This document shows, piece by piece, positions 17,139-25,060 of a stretch of 48,231 nt of DNA. Each line of letters begins with the position of its first letter. Position 1 is the first letter of the stretch. Both the position numbers and the translations under genes were made by a program. The notes beneath the pieces were generated by a model. That model was not told where the DNA came from. It saw only the letters and a list, made by a program, of their open reading frames with translations, and ran no database searches. The DNA comes from Brasilonema sp. CT11 (GTDB lineage: Bacteria; Cyanobacteriota; Cyanobacteriia; Cyanobacteriales; Nostocaceae), in assembly GCF_017982655.1 (NCBI RefSeq), contig NZ_JABXYX010000039.1, positions 1-48,231 of the forward strand, written 5' to 3'.

Positions 17139-17285
17139 GGTGTACTTTCGATCAGATTCGGATTCTAACTTAAGTTATAGCTAGCCTTCTACTTTGCGAT
17201 GGCACGGTTACTCTATCAATTTGTACTGTAAAAATTTTAACTTGCTATAGACGACAGCTTGAAGGCGATCGCCTATATTGAATTT
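16921..17285 (+). repeat. Direct repeat, copy A (3' end of response regulator plus downstream flank)
   Basis: The sequence from the HTH-coding end of the regulator through the intergenic stretch to TATATTGAATTT recurs at 18381-18736 with substitutions and small deletions (for example GGTGAAGGCACGGTTAAATC against GGTGAAGGTACAAATC). The two copies flank the ycaC-like gene. Copy A is the functional one, since it keeps the reading frame. The intergenic part (17139-17285) holds no other gene that I can see. Confidence 0.88.
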
Positions 17286-17287
17286 AT

Positions 17288-17326
17288 TCTGAAAGAAGCT
17301 GAGTACTAGAACTGGCCACACTTCAG
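17288..17326 (+). promoter_or_regulatory. Shared upstream element, copy 2 (before ycaC-like gene)
   Basis: TCTGAAAGAAGCTGAGTACT followed by AGAACTGGCCACACTTCAG matches the second half of the element at 21821-21880. It sits 55 bp before the ATG of the ycaC-like gene, a reasonable place for a promoter or activator site. Confidence 0.5.
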
Positions 17327-17380
17327 ATAGCTAGGAAAAAATGACATTGACTGAATTTGAATGAAAAAGGAGACAAACCC

Positions 17381-18067
17381 ATGAGCATGAGCAACACCAT
17401 CGACACAATGATCGATCCCAACGACGCCGTGCTGCTGCTGATTGATCATCAGAGCGGACTCTTCCAACTTGTGCGTGACATCGAACTCTCAGTCCTCCGC
17501 TCCAATGTCACGGCGCTCGCCAAGATTTCCCGACTCGTCAAGATTCCGACCTTCACAACTGCTTCGGTACCCGATGGTCCCAATGGTCCCCTGATTCCCG
17601 AAATCCACCAGCACAATCCTGAGGCGGTTTACATTCCGCGCACAGGACAGATTAACGCCTGGGATAACCCAGCTTGGGTAGATGCTATCGAGAAGACCGG
17701 GCGAAAGACTCTCCTCATCGCCGGAACTCTCACCAGTGTGTGCATGGCGTTTCCGACTCTGAGCGCACTGGCCGCTGGTTACAAGGTCTTCACAATCATT
17801 GACGCTTCCGGCAACTGGAGCCAGATGGCGACCGACCTCACTCTGGCCCGCGTCGTTCAGGCGGGAGCCATGCCCATCGACACTTACGCAGTCATGAGCG
17901 AACTCATGAACACGTGGAACCGTCCAGACGCAATGGAGTTTGCTGCTATTGCAGTTGACCACATCGTGCCGCCTTACCGCGCCCTGATGGAGAGCTATGA
18001 CAAAGCTCAATCCGTGCAACGAGATGGACTAGAGACCAAGCTCGATCGGCAAATGGCACCTGTGTAA
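17381..18067 (+). CDS. ycaC: YcaC-type isochorismatase-family hydrolase
   Basis: This is a cysteine hydrolase of the isochorismatase fold; YcaC relatives are hydrolases of uncertain substrate. The 228-residue protein aligns well with E. coli YcaC ([31 protein letters not shown]). The presumed catalytic trio of D19/R84/C118 in YcaC corresponds to D22, R87 and C121 here. A strong Shine-Dalgarno AAAGGAGA at 17366-17373 fixes the start at ATG 17381 rather than the upstream TTG at 17357. Codons are strikingly GC-ending (CTC, GCC, ATC) and there is no HIP1 site, unlike the neighbours, which suggests recent acquisition, perhaps from a proteobacterium. Direct repeats flank it on both sides. It is probably monocistronic. 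Confidence 0.9.
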   Translation: MSMSNTIDTMIDPNDAVLLLIDHQSGLFQLVRDIELSVLRSNVTALAKISRLVKIPTFTTASVPDGPNGPLIPEIHQHNPEAVYIPRTGQINAWDNPAWVDAIEKTGRKTLLIAGTLTSVCMAFPTLSALAAGYKVFTIIDASGNWSQMATDLTLARVVQAGAMPIDTYAVMSELMNTWNRPDAMEFAAIAVDHIVPPYRALMESYDKAQSVQRDGLETKLDRQMAPV

Positions 18068-18380
18068 ACGCACCTAATTACAACGCACACGCACAAAATA
18101 AAAAAAGGGAAGGCGAGGAGTTGGTTATCAGTTCCTCGCCCCGCATTTCCGATAAAAGTGTCCGTAATGCCCCAACAAGCAGGCTAATCGGGTCGAGGCA
18201 GGTGTTTCTCCTGCCCCTCCTAAACCCCACCCATTATGCGGAGCCGCAATGGACGGCTCATGAAGATGTGCAAACAACCTTGATCAACTAAGCGTATCCT
18301 CGAACTTTCATCTAAAGTTTTCAGCTCGATGAAATTTCTGTTCTTCAAGTTATGAGTTAGCCATTCCCATATGCGTTGGA
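18068..18380. other. Hairpin-rich stretch without a gene
   Basis: GGCGAGGA/TCCTCGCC pairs at 18112-18140, with a run of A before it, so it would act as a terminator for minus-strand transcription, though no minus gene is near. Further short stems occur at about 18195-18215 (GGCAGG/CCTGCC) and about 18240-18262 (GAGCCG/CGGCTC). I see no ORF and cannot name the structure. It lies between the ycaC-like gene and the second direct repeat, and may have come in with ycaC. Confidence 0.4.
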
Positions 18381-18736
18381 TGATACAGCGAATGAGCAAT
18401 CCAGAACTGAGTGAACGAGAACTGGCGGTACTCCGTTCACTGGCACACGGGGTGAGTAACGCTGATATTGCGGCTGCTTTGAGCATCGGTGAAGGTACAA
18501 ATCCCATGTCAATCGGATTTTGAATAAGCTAGATGTCAGCGATCGCACTCAAGCTGTGATTGTTGCCTTAAACGCGGCATTGTCTGCTTGTAGAACTTTC
18601 GATCGAATTTGGATTCTAACTTGAGTTAGAGCCTACCTTCTATTTTAAGAAGGAGCGGCTGCTCCATCAAATTACAGCCTAAAAATGTTAACTCACTGTA
18701 GACGACAACTAAAAGCCAATTGCTTATATTGAATTC
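18381..18736 (+). repeat. Direct repeat, copy B (decayed duplicate of 16921-17285)
   Basis: It starts TACAGCGAATGAGCAATCCA and ends near TATATTGAATTC, parallel to copy A through both the coding and the non-coding part. Differences are scattered substitutions, a 4-bp loss near 18493 and single-base losses near 18570, so the coding frame is gone. This is an older duplication, not a fresh one. Confidence 0.88.
18389..18596 (+). pseudogene. Response-regulator HTH remnant
   Basis: The first part still reads MSNPELSERELAVLRSLAHG and then VSNADIAAALSIGEG, the LuxR-type HTH of the regulator at 16515-17138. A small deletion then breaks the frame, and the remainder (LNKLDVSDRTQAVIVA) appears in other frames. 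No receiver domain precedes it. It is the coding part of direct-repeat copy B. Confidence 0.85.
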
Positions 18737-18791
18737 ATGGGGATTGAGCAAGTGAATCGCAAGGTTCCATGCTTGATACAGATGTAGAAAG

Positions 18792-19349
18792 ATGATCGAC
18801 GACCATAGTTCCAGTTCTTTAGTTGTGCCAGCTTCAACCCAAGATCACAGTCAAGGTGTGCTAAGTGCCGCTGTGGTGTTAGTGATGTATGGGGATTATC
18901 AATGTCTTAGAAGTGCAGCCGTTTACAAGCTGATTAAAATCATTCGGCAAGAGCTTACGGTTTCTTTTGGAGAGGATTATTTATGTTTTATCTTCCGCCA
19001 TTTTCCACAGATCCAGATTCATCCCCAGGCGCAACGGGCAGCCCAAGCAGCCGTTGCTGCCGCCGCCCAAGGAAAGTTTTGGTTAATGAGCGATACTTTA
19101 TTTGACCATCAACAAAGGTTGGAGAACGGTTATCTTGTCGAGTACGCCAATGATTTAGGGCTTGACATTCCTCAATTTCTCAAAGAGTTGTCTAAACAAG
19201 TGCATGTTGATCGCATCAATGAAGATATCGAAGGCGGAATACAGAGTGGAGTGACGACTACCCCAGCTCTGTTTATCAATGGAATTCGATATACCAGGCA
19301 CTGGAACACGACGGAGTTGATGGCAGCCATGATTGCTGCAAGTCATTAA
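18792..19349 (+). CDS. DsbA-like thioredoxin-fold protein with CxxS active site
   Basis: The 185 residues match the Thioredoxin_4/DsbA-like family (DYQC at 35-38, FIFRHFP, HPQAQRAAQAAVAAAAQGKF, TTPALFINGIRY with the cis-Pro loop TTP). The usual CPYC motif is here C38-L-R-S41: the second cysteine is Ser, so disulfide exchange would be altered or lost. Relatives with CxxS can act as isomerase-like or glutathione-handling proteins. There is no signal peptide, so it is cytosolic. The start is the ATG at 18792, after copy B of the direct repeat. It may be cotranscribed with nothing else, since 187 bases separate it from the next ORF. Confidence 0.85.
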   Translation: MIDDHSSSSLVVPASTQDHSQGVLSAAVVLVMYGDYQCLRSAAVYKLIKIIRQELTVSFGEDYLCFIFRHFPQIQIHPQAQRAAQAAVAAAAQGKFWLMSDTLFDHQQRLENGYLVEYANDLGLDIPQFLKELSKQVHVDRINEDIEGGIQSGVTTTPALFINGIRYTRHWNTTELMAAMIAASH

Positions 19350-19536
19350 GTTCCCCGATCTTTGCTCCCAATTCATATCTGACTTGTCTGTAAGTGCTGT
19401 AAGCTATCTAATTTCGATGGCTAGATTTTGCCTGTTTCACTGAACAAAATTGCCGCTTTTTGAACCATGCCAACAACTGAATTCCTGCGTATTGATTTAG
19501 TCAATTACAAATCAGTATTTCATTGAGGATAATTCT

Positions 19537-19719
19537 ATGACGCATTTACTAGTACAAGGCAATAATGATTCTGGGCATGAAGGTACACCTCAGACTGATT
19601 CTCTTCGCGACTCCTCAGTTAATCATGCCCTGATTGCGATCGCGCAAGAAGTCACTGAGTTGCTGAGACAAACTTACCTGATACAAACCGATGAAATTAA
19701 AACAGGAGAAACAGAATGA
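19537..19719 (+). CDS. Small hypothetical protein upstream of the SDR gene
   Basis: The 60-residue ORF starts at ATG 19537, with GAGGAT about 10 bases upstream. It ends in ATGA overlap with the SDR start, so it is translationally coupled. The N-terminal half is polar. The C-terminal half (HALIAIAQEVTELLRQTYLI) is an amphipathic helix. I recognise no family. Coupling and an HIP1-containing codon stretch support it as a real leader gene, although it could be a truncated remnant. Confidence 0.55.
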   Translation: MTHLLVQGNNDSGHEGTPQTDSLRDSSVNHALIAIAQEVTELLRQTYLIQTDEIKTGETE

Positions 19720-20462
19720 TACTGCAAGATAAAGTGGCTTTAGTTACTGGTGGCACATCGGGTATTGGCAGAGCAACTGCGATCGCTTATACCAAACAAC
19801 AGGCCAAGGTGGTGGTGGTTGGTCGTCGAATTGATGAAGGTGAAGAAACGGTTCGATTAATTCAGGAAGCTGGCGGAGAGGCTATTTTTGTGAAATCAGA
19901 TGTCACGAAAGAAGCCGATGTTAAAGCAATGGTTGATAAAGTGGTTGACGTTTTTGGTCGGTTGGATATTGCCTTTAATAATGCAGGAACGGCTGGCGAA
20001 AATCCCTCATTGATTGAGCAAACAGAAGCGGAATATGACCACACTATGAACATCAATGTCAAAGGCGTTTGGTTGTCGATGAAATATGAAATTGCTCAGA
20101 TGTTGAAACAGGGAAGTGGTTCAGTCGTCAATATGGCATCTGCGGTTGGAGTCGTTGCACTTCCTAACTTACCCCTCTACGCTGCGAGTAAACATGCAGT
20201 AGTAGGCTTAACAAAAGCTGCTGCACTCCAATATGCCAAAGCGGGTATTCGCATCAATGCCGTTGCACCAGGGTCAATCGAAACAGATATGTTTGAAGCA
20301 GCTCCGGATGAAGTCAAAGCCTACTTGGTAGGACTTCACCCGATCGGACGAGTTGGAACACCGCTTGAAGTTGCAAATGCAGTCCTGTTTTTATCATCTG
20401 ACATGGCATCGTTCGTAACAGGTGAAACGTTGATGGTCGATGGCGGGGCTGTAGCGCAGTAG
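19716..20462 (+). CDS. Short-chain dehydrogenase/reductase (SDR)
   Basis: This 248-residue NAD(P)-dependent oxidoreductase of the classical SDR type has the cofactor motif TGGTSGIGRA (8-17), NNAG (about 89-92) and catalytic S142, Y155 and K159 (YAASK). It ends in a typical GETLMVDGGAVAQ tail. RR at about 37-38 after the second strand suggests a preference for NADP(H). The substrate cannot be told. The start ATG overlaps the stop of the small ORF before it, with AGGAG about 8 bases upstream. A decayed second SDR fragment follows directly. Confidence 0.93.
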   Translation: MILQDKVALVTGGTSGIGRATAIAYTKQQAKVVVVGRRIDEGEETVRLIQEAGGEAIFVKSDVTKEADVKAMVDKVVDVFGRLDIAFNNAGTAGENPSLIEQTEAEYDHTMNINVKGVWLSMKYEIAQMLKQGSGSVVNMASAVGVVALPNLPLYAASKHAVVGLTKAAALQYAKAGIRINAVAPGSIETDMFEAAPDEVKAYLVGLHPIGRVGTPLEVANAVLFLSSDMASFVTGETLMVDGGAVAQ

Positions 20463-20492
20463 GCGATCGGCAGTGCGAAACGTTGCGACCAA

Positions 20493-20678
20493 GTAGCGAT
20501 CGACACCGATATGAATCCCGCAGACAGCGACTTTGCCGCAGAGCAGACCAAGATGACTGCCCTCGATCGCTATGGACAGGGTGACGAGGTAGCTGGCATG
20601 GTTTCTTATCTCGCCAGTTCTGAAGCTGCTTACGAAGCGAGAGCCAAAGTCTGTCAATTTATACTCTACACGCGGTAG
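20493..20678 (+). pseudogene. SDR gene, C-terminal remnant
   Basis: The frame VAIDTDMNPADSDFAAEQTK followed by MTALDRYGQGDEVAGMVSYL and ASSEAAY matches the C-terminal third of another SDR subgroup (I-D-T-D-M-N-P ... LDRYG..DE.AGMV.YL). The terminal TGASLTIDGG part is replaced by unrelated codons. Cofactor and catalytic regions are absent. It differs from the intact upstream SDR, so it is debris of a separate gene rather than a local duplication. Confidence 0.75.
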
Positions 20679-20754
20679 TTAGGGAGAACTTACCTACGCT
20701 GAATGGTATTGAAATCCGTCACTGTTTATTCTAAATCAAGGAGAGTTGGCACAG

Positions 20755-21723
20755 ATGGAATCTATGAAAGCAGCCGTATTAAATGCGTTTGGTGATGCTG
20801 AGAAGTTTGAGATTCAAACGGTTCCCACACCAACACTGAAGGCGAATCAGGTGTTAGTCAGAGTTTGTGCAACCTCGATTAACCCGGTCGATTACCAAAC
20901 TCGTCGTGGTGATTACAAGGAACTGGTTCAATTACCCGCTATCCTTGGAGTCGATGTTTCAGGGGTGATTGAGGCAATTGGCGAAGCTGTGACTGATTTC
21001 AAGGTGGGAGACAACGTATATTACTCGCCGCAAATTTTTGGAGAATTCGGTAGCTACGCTCAGTATCATGTGGCTGATGCAGCGATTGTTGCATTGAAGC
21101 CTGCAAATCTGTCGCACATTGAAGCAGCTTCTTTTCCGCTTGCAGGCGGAACTGCTTGGGATTGTTTAGTGACTAGGGGCAATCTACAAGTGGGTGAAAC
21201 AGTTCTCATCCATGCGAGTGCGGGTGGAGTGGGTTCGATCGCAGTTCAACTCGCCAAAGCGATAGGGGCATACGTTTTTGCGACGTGTAGTTCTAGAAAC
21301 CGAGATTTCGTGACAGAACTGGGCGCAGATCGGGTGATTGATTACAAAAATGAAGATTACGTAGAAGTCATTCGTCAAGAAACAAATGGACTAGGTGTGG
21401 ATTTAGTTCTAGATACGATTGGCGGAGAAACAATTCAGCGTAGTCTAGAAATCATTCGTCCTTTTGGTAGGCTTACAAGCATTGTAGACATTGCAATACC
21501 GCAATCGCTTCTGGAAGCATGGGGTAAGAATTTGACGATTCATTTTGTTTTTTCACCCCAGTACCGAGCAAAATTAGAGGCGTTGACAAAACTAATCGAG
21601 CGTCATCAGCTTCGCCCAGTGATTGATTCAGTATTTTCTTGGGATCAGGTCGTTCTGGCACATCAGCGTCTAGAGCAGGGAGGAACACGGGGCAAAATTG
21701 TGCTGAAGTTTACAGAAAATTAG
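20755..21723 (+). CDS. Zinc-independent MDR-family quinone/enone oxidoreductase
   Basis: This medium-chain dehydrogenase/reductase has 322 residues. A GroES-like N-terminal half (SINPVDYQTRRG, LGVDVSGVIEAIG) is followed by a Rossmann half with HASAGGVGSIAVQLAKAIGA (about 153-172) and C-terminal LEQGGTRGKIVLKF. Catalytic and structural zinc cysteines are absent, as in quinone oxidoreductase (QOR)-like NADPH enzymes. A Shine-Dalgarno AAGGAG at 20738-20743 supports ATG 20755; an upstream TTG at 20746 is less likely. It probably reduces quinones or unsaturated carbonyls. Neighbouring SDR, YcaC-like and cupin genes suggest a detoxification cluster. Confidence 0.92.
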   Translation: MESMKAAVLNAFGDAEKFEIQTVPTPTLKANQVLVRVCATSINPVDYQTRRGDYKELVQLPAILGVDVSGVIEAIGEAVTDFKVGDNVYYSPQIFGEFGSYAQYHVADAAIVALKPANLSHIEAASFPLAGGTAWDCLVTRGNLQVGETVLIHASAGGVGSIAVQLAKAIGAYVFATCSSRNRDFVTELGADRVIDYKNEDYVEVIRQETNGLGVDLVLDTIGGETIQRSLEIIRPFGRLTSIVDIAIPQSLLEAWGKNLTIHFVFSPQYRAKLEALTKLIERHQLRPVIDSVFSWDQVVLAHQRLEQGGTRGKIVLKFTEN

Positions 21724-21820
21724 ACCAGCTTTACGGTGTTGGTAATTGCTAAACAGATTGGAGTTTGATTGTGTGCTGAAGGTCAATTAGCGCTGCGTCC
21801 TGAAGGTGATCGCGCAAGGA

Positions 21821-21880
21821 GCTGATAAAACACCCTAAGAATCTGAAAGAAGTTGAGCATTAGAACCTATTACACTTCAG
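21821..21880 (+). promoter_or_regulatory. Shared upstream element, copy 3 (before SnoaL-like gene)
   Basis: GATAAAACACCCTAAGAATC followed by TGAAAGAAGTTGAGCATTAG and AACC aligns with 9621-9682 over its length. It ends 15 bp before the ATG and directly before the ribosome-binding site, so it covers the expected promoter region. Possible binding site for an AraC-type or NarL-type regulator. Confidence 0.5.
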
Positions 21881-21894
21881 AACAAGGAGTAACC

Positions 21895-22227
21895 ATGAAA
21901 TCTAGCCGGAGCATTGTTATAGAGCGACTGCACCAAGCACTAAACGAACATAACCTGGAAACGCTTTTAGCCTGTTTTGCACCCAACTTTCAGGGCGAGC
22001 AACCTCTCCATCCCGATCGAGCCTTCGAGGGAATTGAGCAAGTCCGTAAAAATTGGTCAATCATCTTCCAGGATGTTCCGGACTTTCACGCCGAGTTACT
22101 CCGTTTAACCGTTGCGGGTGATACTGCCTGGATCGAATGGCACTATTTTGGTACTCGCGGCAATGGCATACAGCTTGATATGCGTGGAGTGACCATTGTA
22201 GGGATAGAAGCAAATCTTACGCTATAG
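21895..22227 (+). pseudogene. SnoaL/NTF2-like small protein, C-terminally truncated
   Basis: From ATG 21895 (AAGGAG at 21884-21889) the 110 residues read as a SnoaL-like ester-cyclase fold: ERLHQALNEHNLETLLACFA, then WSIIFQDVPDFHAELLRLTV and AWIEWHYFGT. The usual ending after GVTIVGIE (strand with I..W.ly.e) is replaced by ANLTL and a stop, so the last beta strand(s) of the cone fold are missing. It may be unstable or non-functional. Strong ribosome-binding site and conserved upstream element suggest it was recently functional. Confidence 0.65.
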
Positions 22228-22317
22228 CGCGTAGATCCTTACACCCCACACCCTTGTGAATGCTTTGCTATTGCGTATTAATACAGCATTAACTGCAATT
22301 TTTAGTGAGTCAGAAAT

Positions 22318-23871
22318 ATGAATAAACGTCAAAGTATAGTACAAAAGTTTTCCACATTTCTTAGCTTTTTAGATGCAAGAAATAGTCTTATACACAAATG
22401 GAGAACAGAACCGCAATTGGAACGTCATATCAAACAACAAGTGCAAACACATCCAGAAAAGACAGCAGAATGGTGGGCACTTTACTTTTTAGATATTTTA
22501 CAAAGTAAATCCCAGGAAGAGGAGAAAAGTGGAGACACCGAAGAACAGAGAAATAACAAACAATGTGTTGATATATTATCCTCAACACATTATCCAGTCA
22601 CTACTCAACATTCCTCTAGCAGCCAGCATTTAAAAGCAGAAAAGTATCTGTCAGCTTACTTACAAGAAGCTTGTTATTGGGCAGCACAAAAAGTACAAAA
22701 GCAATTTCAATCAATTCAGTATAAATATTCATTAGAAGATTTTTTTCAAATCGGTAATTTATTTGTCACTCAACCAGGAAAACTCTTCCGTAGTTTTAAA
22801 TTAGAATATCAACACAGTAACTTGGAAAGCTATGCAAAAACTGCAATTTTTCGCTTCATTGGCAATAAAATTTATACTCAAGATGTAGAAGCGAAGCGAG
22901 AAAAGTTTTCTGATTATGGCTTGTTGAAGGATTTAAATAACAAAGAATTAAAAGAAGCCTTAGCATCAAAAGGAATAAACACTAGCCAACTTGATTCACA
23001 CTGCTTAGCTAGACAATGTTTTAATGTAGTTTATCAACCTCAAAAAAGAGAAAGTAGCCGTAGTTTCAAACCTCCTAGTCAGGAAGATTTAACTCAAATT
23101 GCCTCCTGGTACAATCAGCGACACAATCAGTTAAACTTACCAACTATACTAGCTGACTCTAAGAAAATTCAAGAAATGCTATCAACCTGCATTCAGGCTG
23201 CGCGCGACTATCGTACTAAACGTGTTCTGACTCTAGAAAATGATGACATTATTTCTGACCCCATGCCCACTCCTTGGGATATTGTCACCCAAACAGAAGA
23301 AACAGAGCAAATAGAATTTTTAGTCTCCAAGATATTTATAACCATACCAGAAACTGGTCAAACAATGCTAAAACTTTGGCTGGGATTAAACTTAACTCAA
23401 GCTGAGATAGCAAAAGTTTTAAAGCACAAATATCCAGAATTACAAAAACAGTATCAAGTAGCTCGTCAGTTGGGAAAACATAGTAGAAATTTCTTAAAAG
23501 AATTTTTTCAGCAGTGTCATCAACTAAATCCCGAAATATCTTTGCATGATGACAAAGATATAGAACTAATTCAAGAGTCGTTAGATGAATGTTTACAATC
23601 ATACTGTCAACGTTTATTATACACAGATTTAGAGCAATTAGCTCACCAATACTACAGTGAAGACGAATTTTTCATATTGACTGATTTAATACATAATGAA
23701 CAACCAGAATACGAACAAACAAGTAAGTTCATAGAAAAAAAGCAAGCTTTTATACAAGCTTTGGAAAAGCAACTAGAAAAAAATATGAATTTATCTCCTG
23801 AGTCTTTGAAATTTGTCAACAGGAAAATAGCTCGTATTGTAAGCGAATGGTTACAATCGTTAGTTAACTAA
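22318..23871 (+). CDS. Divergent sigma-70-like / HTH protein (cyanobacterial group)
   Basis: The 517-residue cytosolic protein is rich in Lys, Gln and Asn. A middle block (LEDFFQIGNLFVTQPGKLFRSFKLEYQHSNLESYAKTAIFRFIGNKI, about 138-185) corresponds to the first helices of a cyanobacterial sigma-70-like family often found beside DUF1822 genes. The HTH-like segment WLGLNLTQAEIAKVLKHKYP (about 352-371) matches its sigma region 4. The C-terminal 130 residues are coiled coil. AT-rich codon usage differs from the adjacent redox genes. It has a good start ATG at 22318. The function (alternative sigma or regulator) is inferred. No partner gene follows; the next feature is an IS-end remnant. Confidence 0.6.
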   Translation: MNKRQSIVQKFSTFLSFLDARNSLIHKWRTEPQLERHIKQQVQTHPEKTAEWWALYFLDILQSKSQEEEKSGDTEEQRNNKQCVDILSSTHYPVTTQHSSSSQHLKAEKYLSAYLQEACYWAAQKVQKQFQSIQYKYSLEDFFQIGNLFVTQPGKLFRSFKLEYQHSNLESYAKTAIFRFIGNKIYTQDVEAKREKFSDYGLLKDLNNKELKEALASKGINTSQLDSHCLARQCFNVVYQPQKRESSRSFKPPSQEDLTQIASWYNQRHNQLNLPTILADSKKIQEMLSTCIQAARDYRTKRVLTLENDDIISDPMPTPWDIVTQTEETEQIEFLVSKIFITIPETGQTMLKLWLGLNLTQAEIAKVLKHKYPELQKQYQVARQLGKHSRNFLKEFFQQCHQLNPEISLHDDKDIELIQESLDECLQSYCQRLLYTDLEQLAHQYYSEDEFFILTDLIHNEQPEYEQTSKFIEKKQAFIQALEKQLEKNMNLSPESLKFVNRKIARIVSEWLQSLVN

Positions 23872-23892
23872 ATTAGGGGCTAGCCTTATTAT

Positions 23893-23945
23893 TGGAGTTT
23901 AGACTTAAGGCATGAAAAATGACCCAGCTGAGTGCGGACACGATA
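23893..23945 (+). repeat. Solo IS terminus (same IS as composite boundaries), decayed
   Basis: TTGGAGTTTAGACTTAAGGC then ATGAAAAATGACCCAGC resembles the terminus of IS copy 2 at 25753 (CTGGAGTTTAGACTATGACA followed by TGGAAAATAACCCAGC). Only about 50 bp of one end remain. It marks a former IS insertion inside the composite unit. Confidence 0.7.
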
Positions 23946-23995
23946 TAACTAGGAGTTTGTTCCATTAGCTATAATCCCAATCAGATTCTATAGCG

Positions 23996-24661
23996 ATGTC
24001 TAAAAATCCAAAAATCGGCCTAGAAGGACTGCTTCGTCCAGAAGATAGCATTTTGGTACTGATTGACCACCAGCCTTATCAGTTCACCAACTTGAACAGC
24101 CATGAACCTACGATGATCATTAACAATGTTATTGGTCTTGCCAAATCGGCAAAGGTGTTCAATGTGCCAACAATCCTCACCACAGTAATTGAAGAGAGAG
24201 GGGGTTACATCATCAAGGGACTACAGGATGTTTTTCCTGATCAAAAACCGATCAACCGCACTTTCATCAATACCTGGGAAGATCCAAACGTTACAGATGT
24301 AGTGAAGAAAAGTGGCAGCAAGCAACTTATACTTGCTGCGCTTTACACCGAGATCTGTCTGGCAATGCCAGCAATCCAGGCGCTTGGTGAGGGTTATGAA
24401 GTATTCATCGTTACCGATGCTTCGGGCGGTGTTACTGCGGAAGCTCATGACATGGCTGTTCGCCGTATGGTTCAAGCTGGTGCAGTTCCAATCAATTGGA
24501 TGGCTGTACTTGCTGAATGGCAACGTGACTGGGCACGCACAGAAACAACTGCGGGTGTATCAGATATTGTTCTTGAGCATGGCGGTGCTAGTGCGGTAGC
24601 CCTTGCATGGGAATTTCAGCTCCTTGCAACAACCCCTCCAGTGACCTCAGGTGGACATTAA
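23996..24661 (+). CDS. YcaC-like isochorismatase-family hydrolase (second copy)
   Basis: The 221-residue hydrolase is of the same family as 17381-18067 but only distantly similar. It has LVLIDHQPYQF (D24), NRTFINTWEDP (R88) and LYTEICLAM (C121), the presumed catalytic trio. Its C-terminus WEFQLLATTPPVTSGGH is longer than in YcaC. Codon usage is closer to that of its neighbours. The start is the ATG at 23996; no strong Shine-Dalgarno is seen. It precedes the truncated AraC gene, an arrangement consistent with a hydrolase controlled by an adjacent AraC regulator. Confidence 0.88.
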   Translation: MSKNPKIGLEGLLRPEDSILVLIDHQPYQFTNLNSHEPTMIINNVIGLAKSAKVFNVPTILTTVIEERGGYIIKGLQDVFPDQKPINRTFINTWEDPNVTDVVKKSGSKQLILAALYTEICLAMPAIQALGEGYEVFIVTDASGGVTAEAHDMAVRRMVQAGAVPINWMAVLAEWQRDWARTETTAGVSDIVLEHGGASAVALAWEFQLLATTPPVTSGGH

Positions 24662-24710
24662 TACTTGAGGTTTCCTCTACGGAAGCAACAAGTAAAATAG
24701 GAGACAGCAT

Positions 24711-25025
24711 TTTGAAAAAGATAAAATACTGTCTCCGTCTCAAGCGTTAGTGATTCATCTGTTGCGCCACTATTCTGAGGTCGTACAAATTATCATGCCT
24801 GAGAATAGAAGCTTAACTTACAGCCAATTGCAGCAGGCGATCGATTACATTCATGCTCATCTAAATCGTGATTTATCCTTAGCCGAACTGGCAAGTGTAG
24901 TTAACATCAGCCCGACTTACTTTGCAAGTTTGTTTAAGCGAACGATGGGGATTTCGCCCCATCAGTACGTGATTCAACGGCGCGTGGAACAGGCAAATTT
25001 CTCCTCCAAAATTCATAGATTCTGA
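24711..25025 (+). pseudogene. AraC-family regulator, broken (first HTH only)
   Basis: The frame reads SQALVIHLLRHY, then a linker, then LQQAIDYIHAHLNRDLSLAE and LASVVNISPTYFASLFKRTM with GISPHQYVIQRRVEQA. That is the first helix-turn-helix and linker of an AraC/XylS protein. It breaks into unrelated FSSKIHRF and a stop where the second HTH should begin. The N-terminal sensor domain is also missing (stop codon at 24693-24695). The missing type of sequence (FCQSHLTQQFKRLTG) is found at 9504-9617, near the opposite end of the composite unit. Confidence 0.8.
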
Positions 25026-25060
25026 ACTTGCTCCGATTGTGTAATTGCAAGCCTAAACTT

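Noticed and set aside
18068-18300. Group II intron or structured RNA gene
   Set aside because: Several short stems exist, but I could not find a domain V-like hairpin or a reverse transcriptase, so it is listed only as a hairpin-rich stretch.
19537-20700. Second intact SDR gene after the first
   Set aside because: Only the C-terminal part is present, without cofactor or catalytic motifs, so it is recorded as a remnant.
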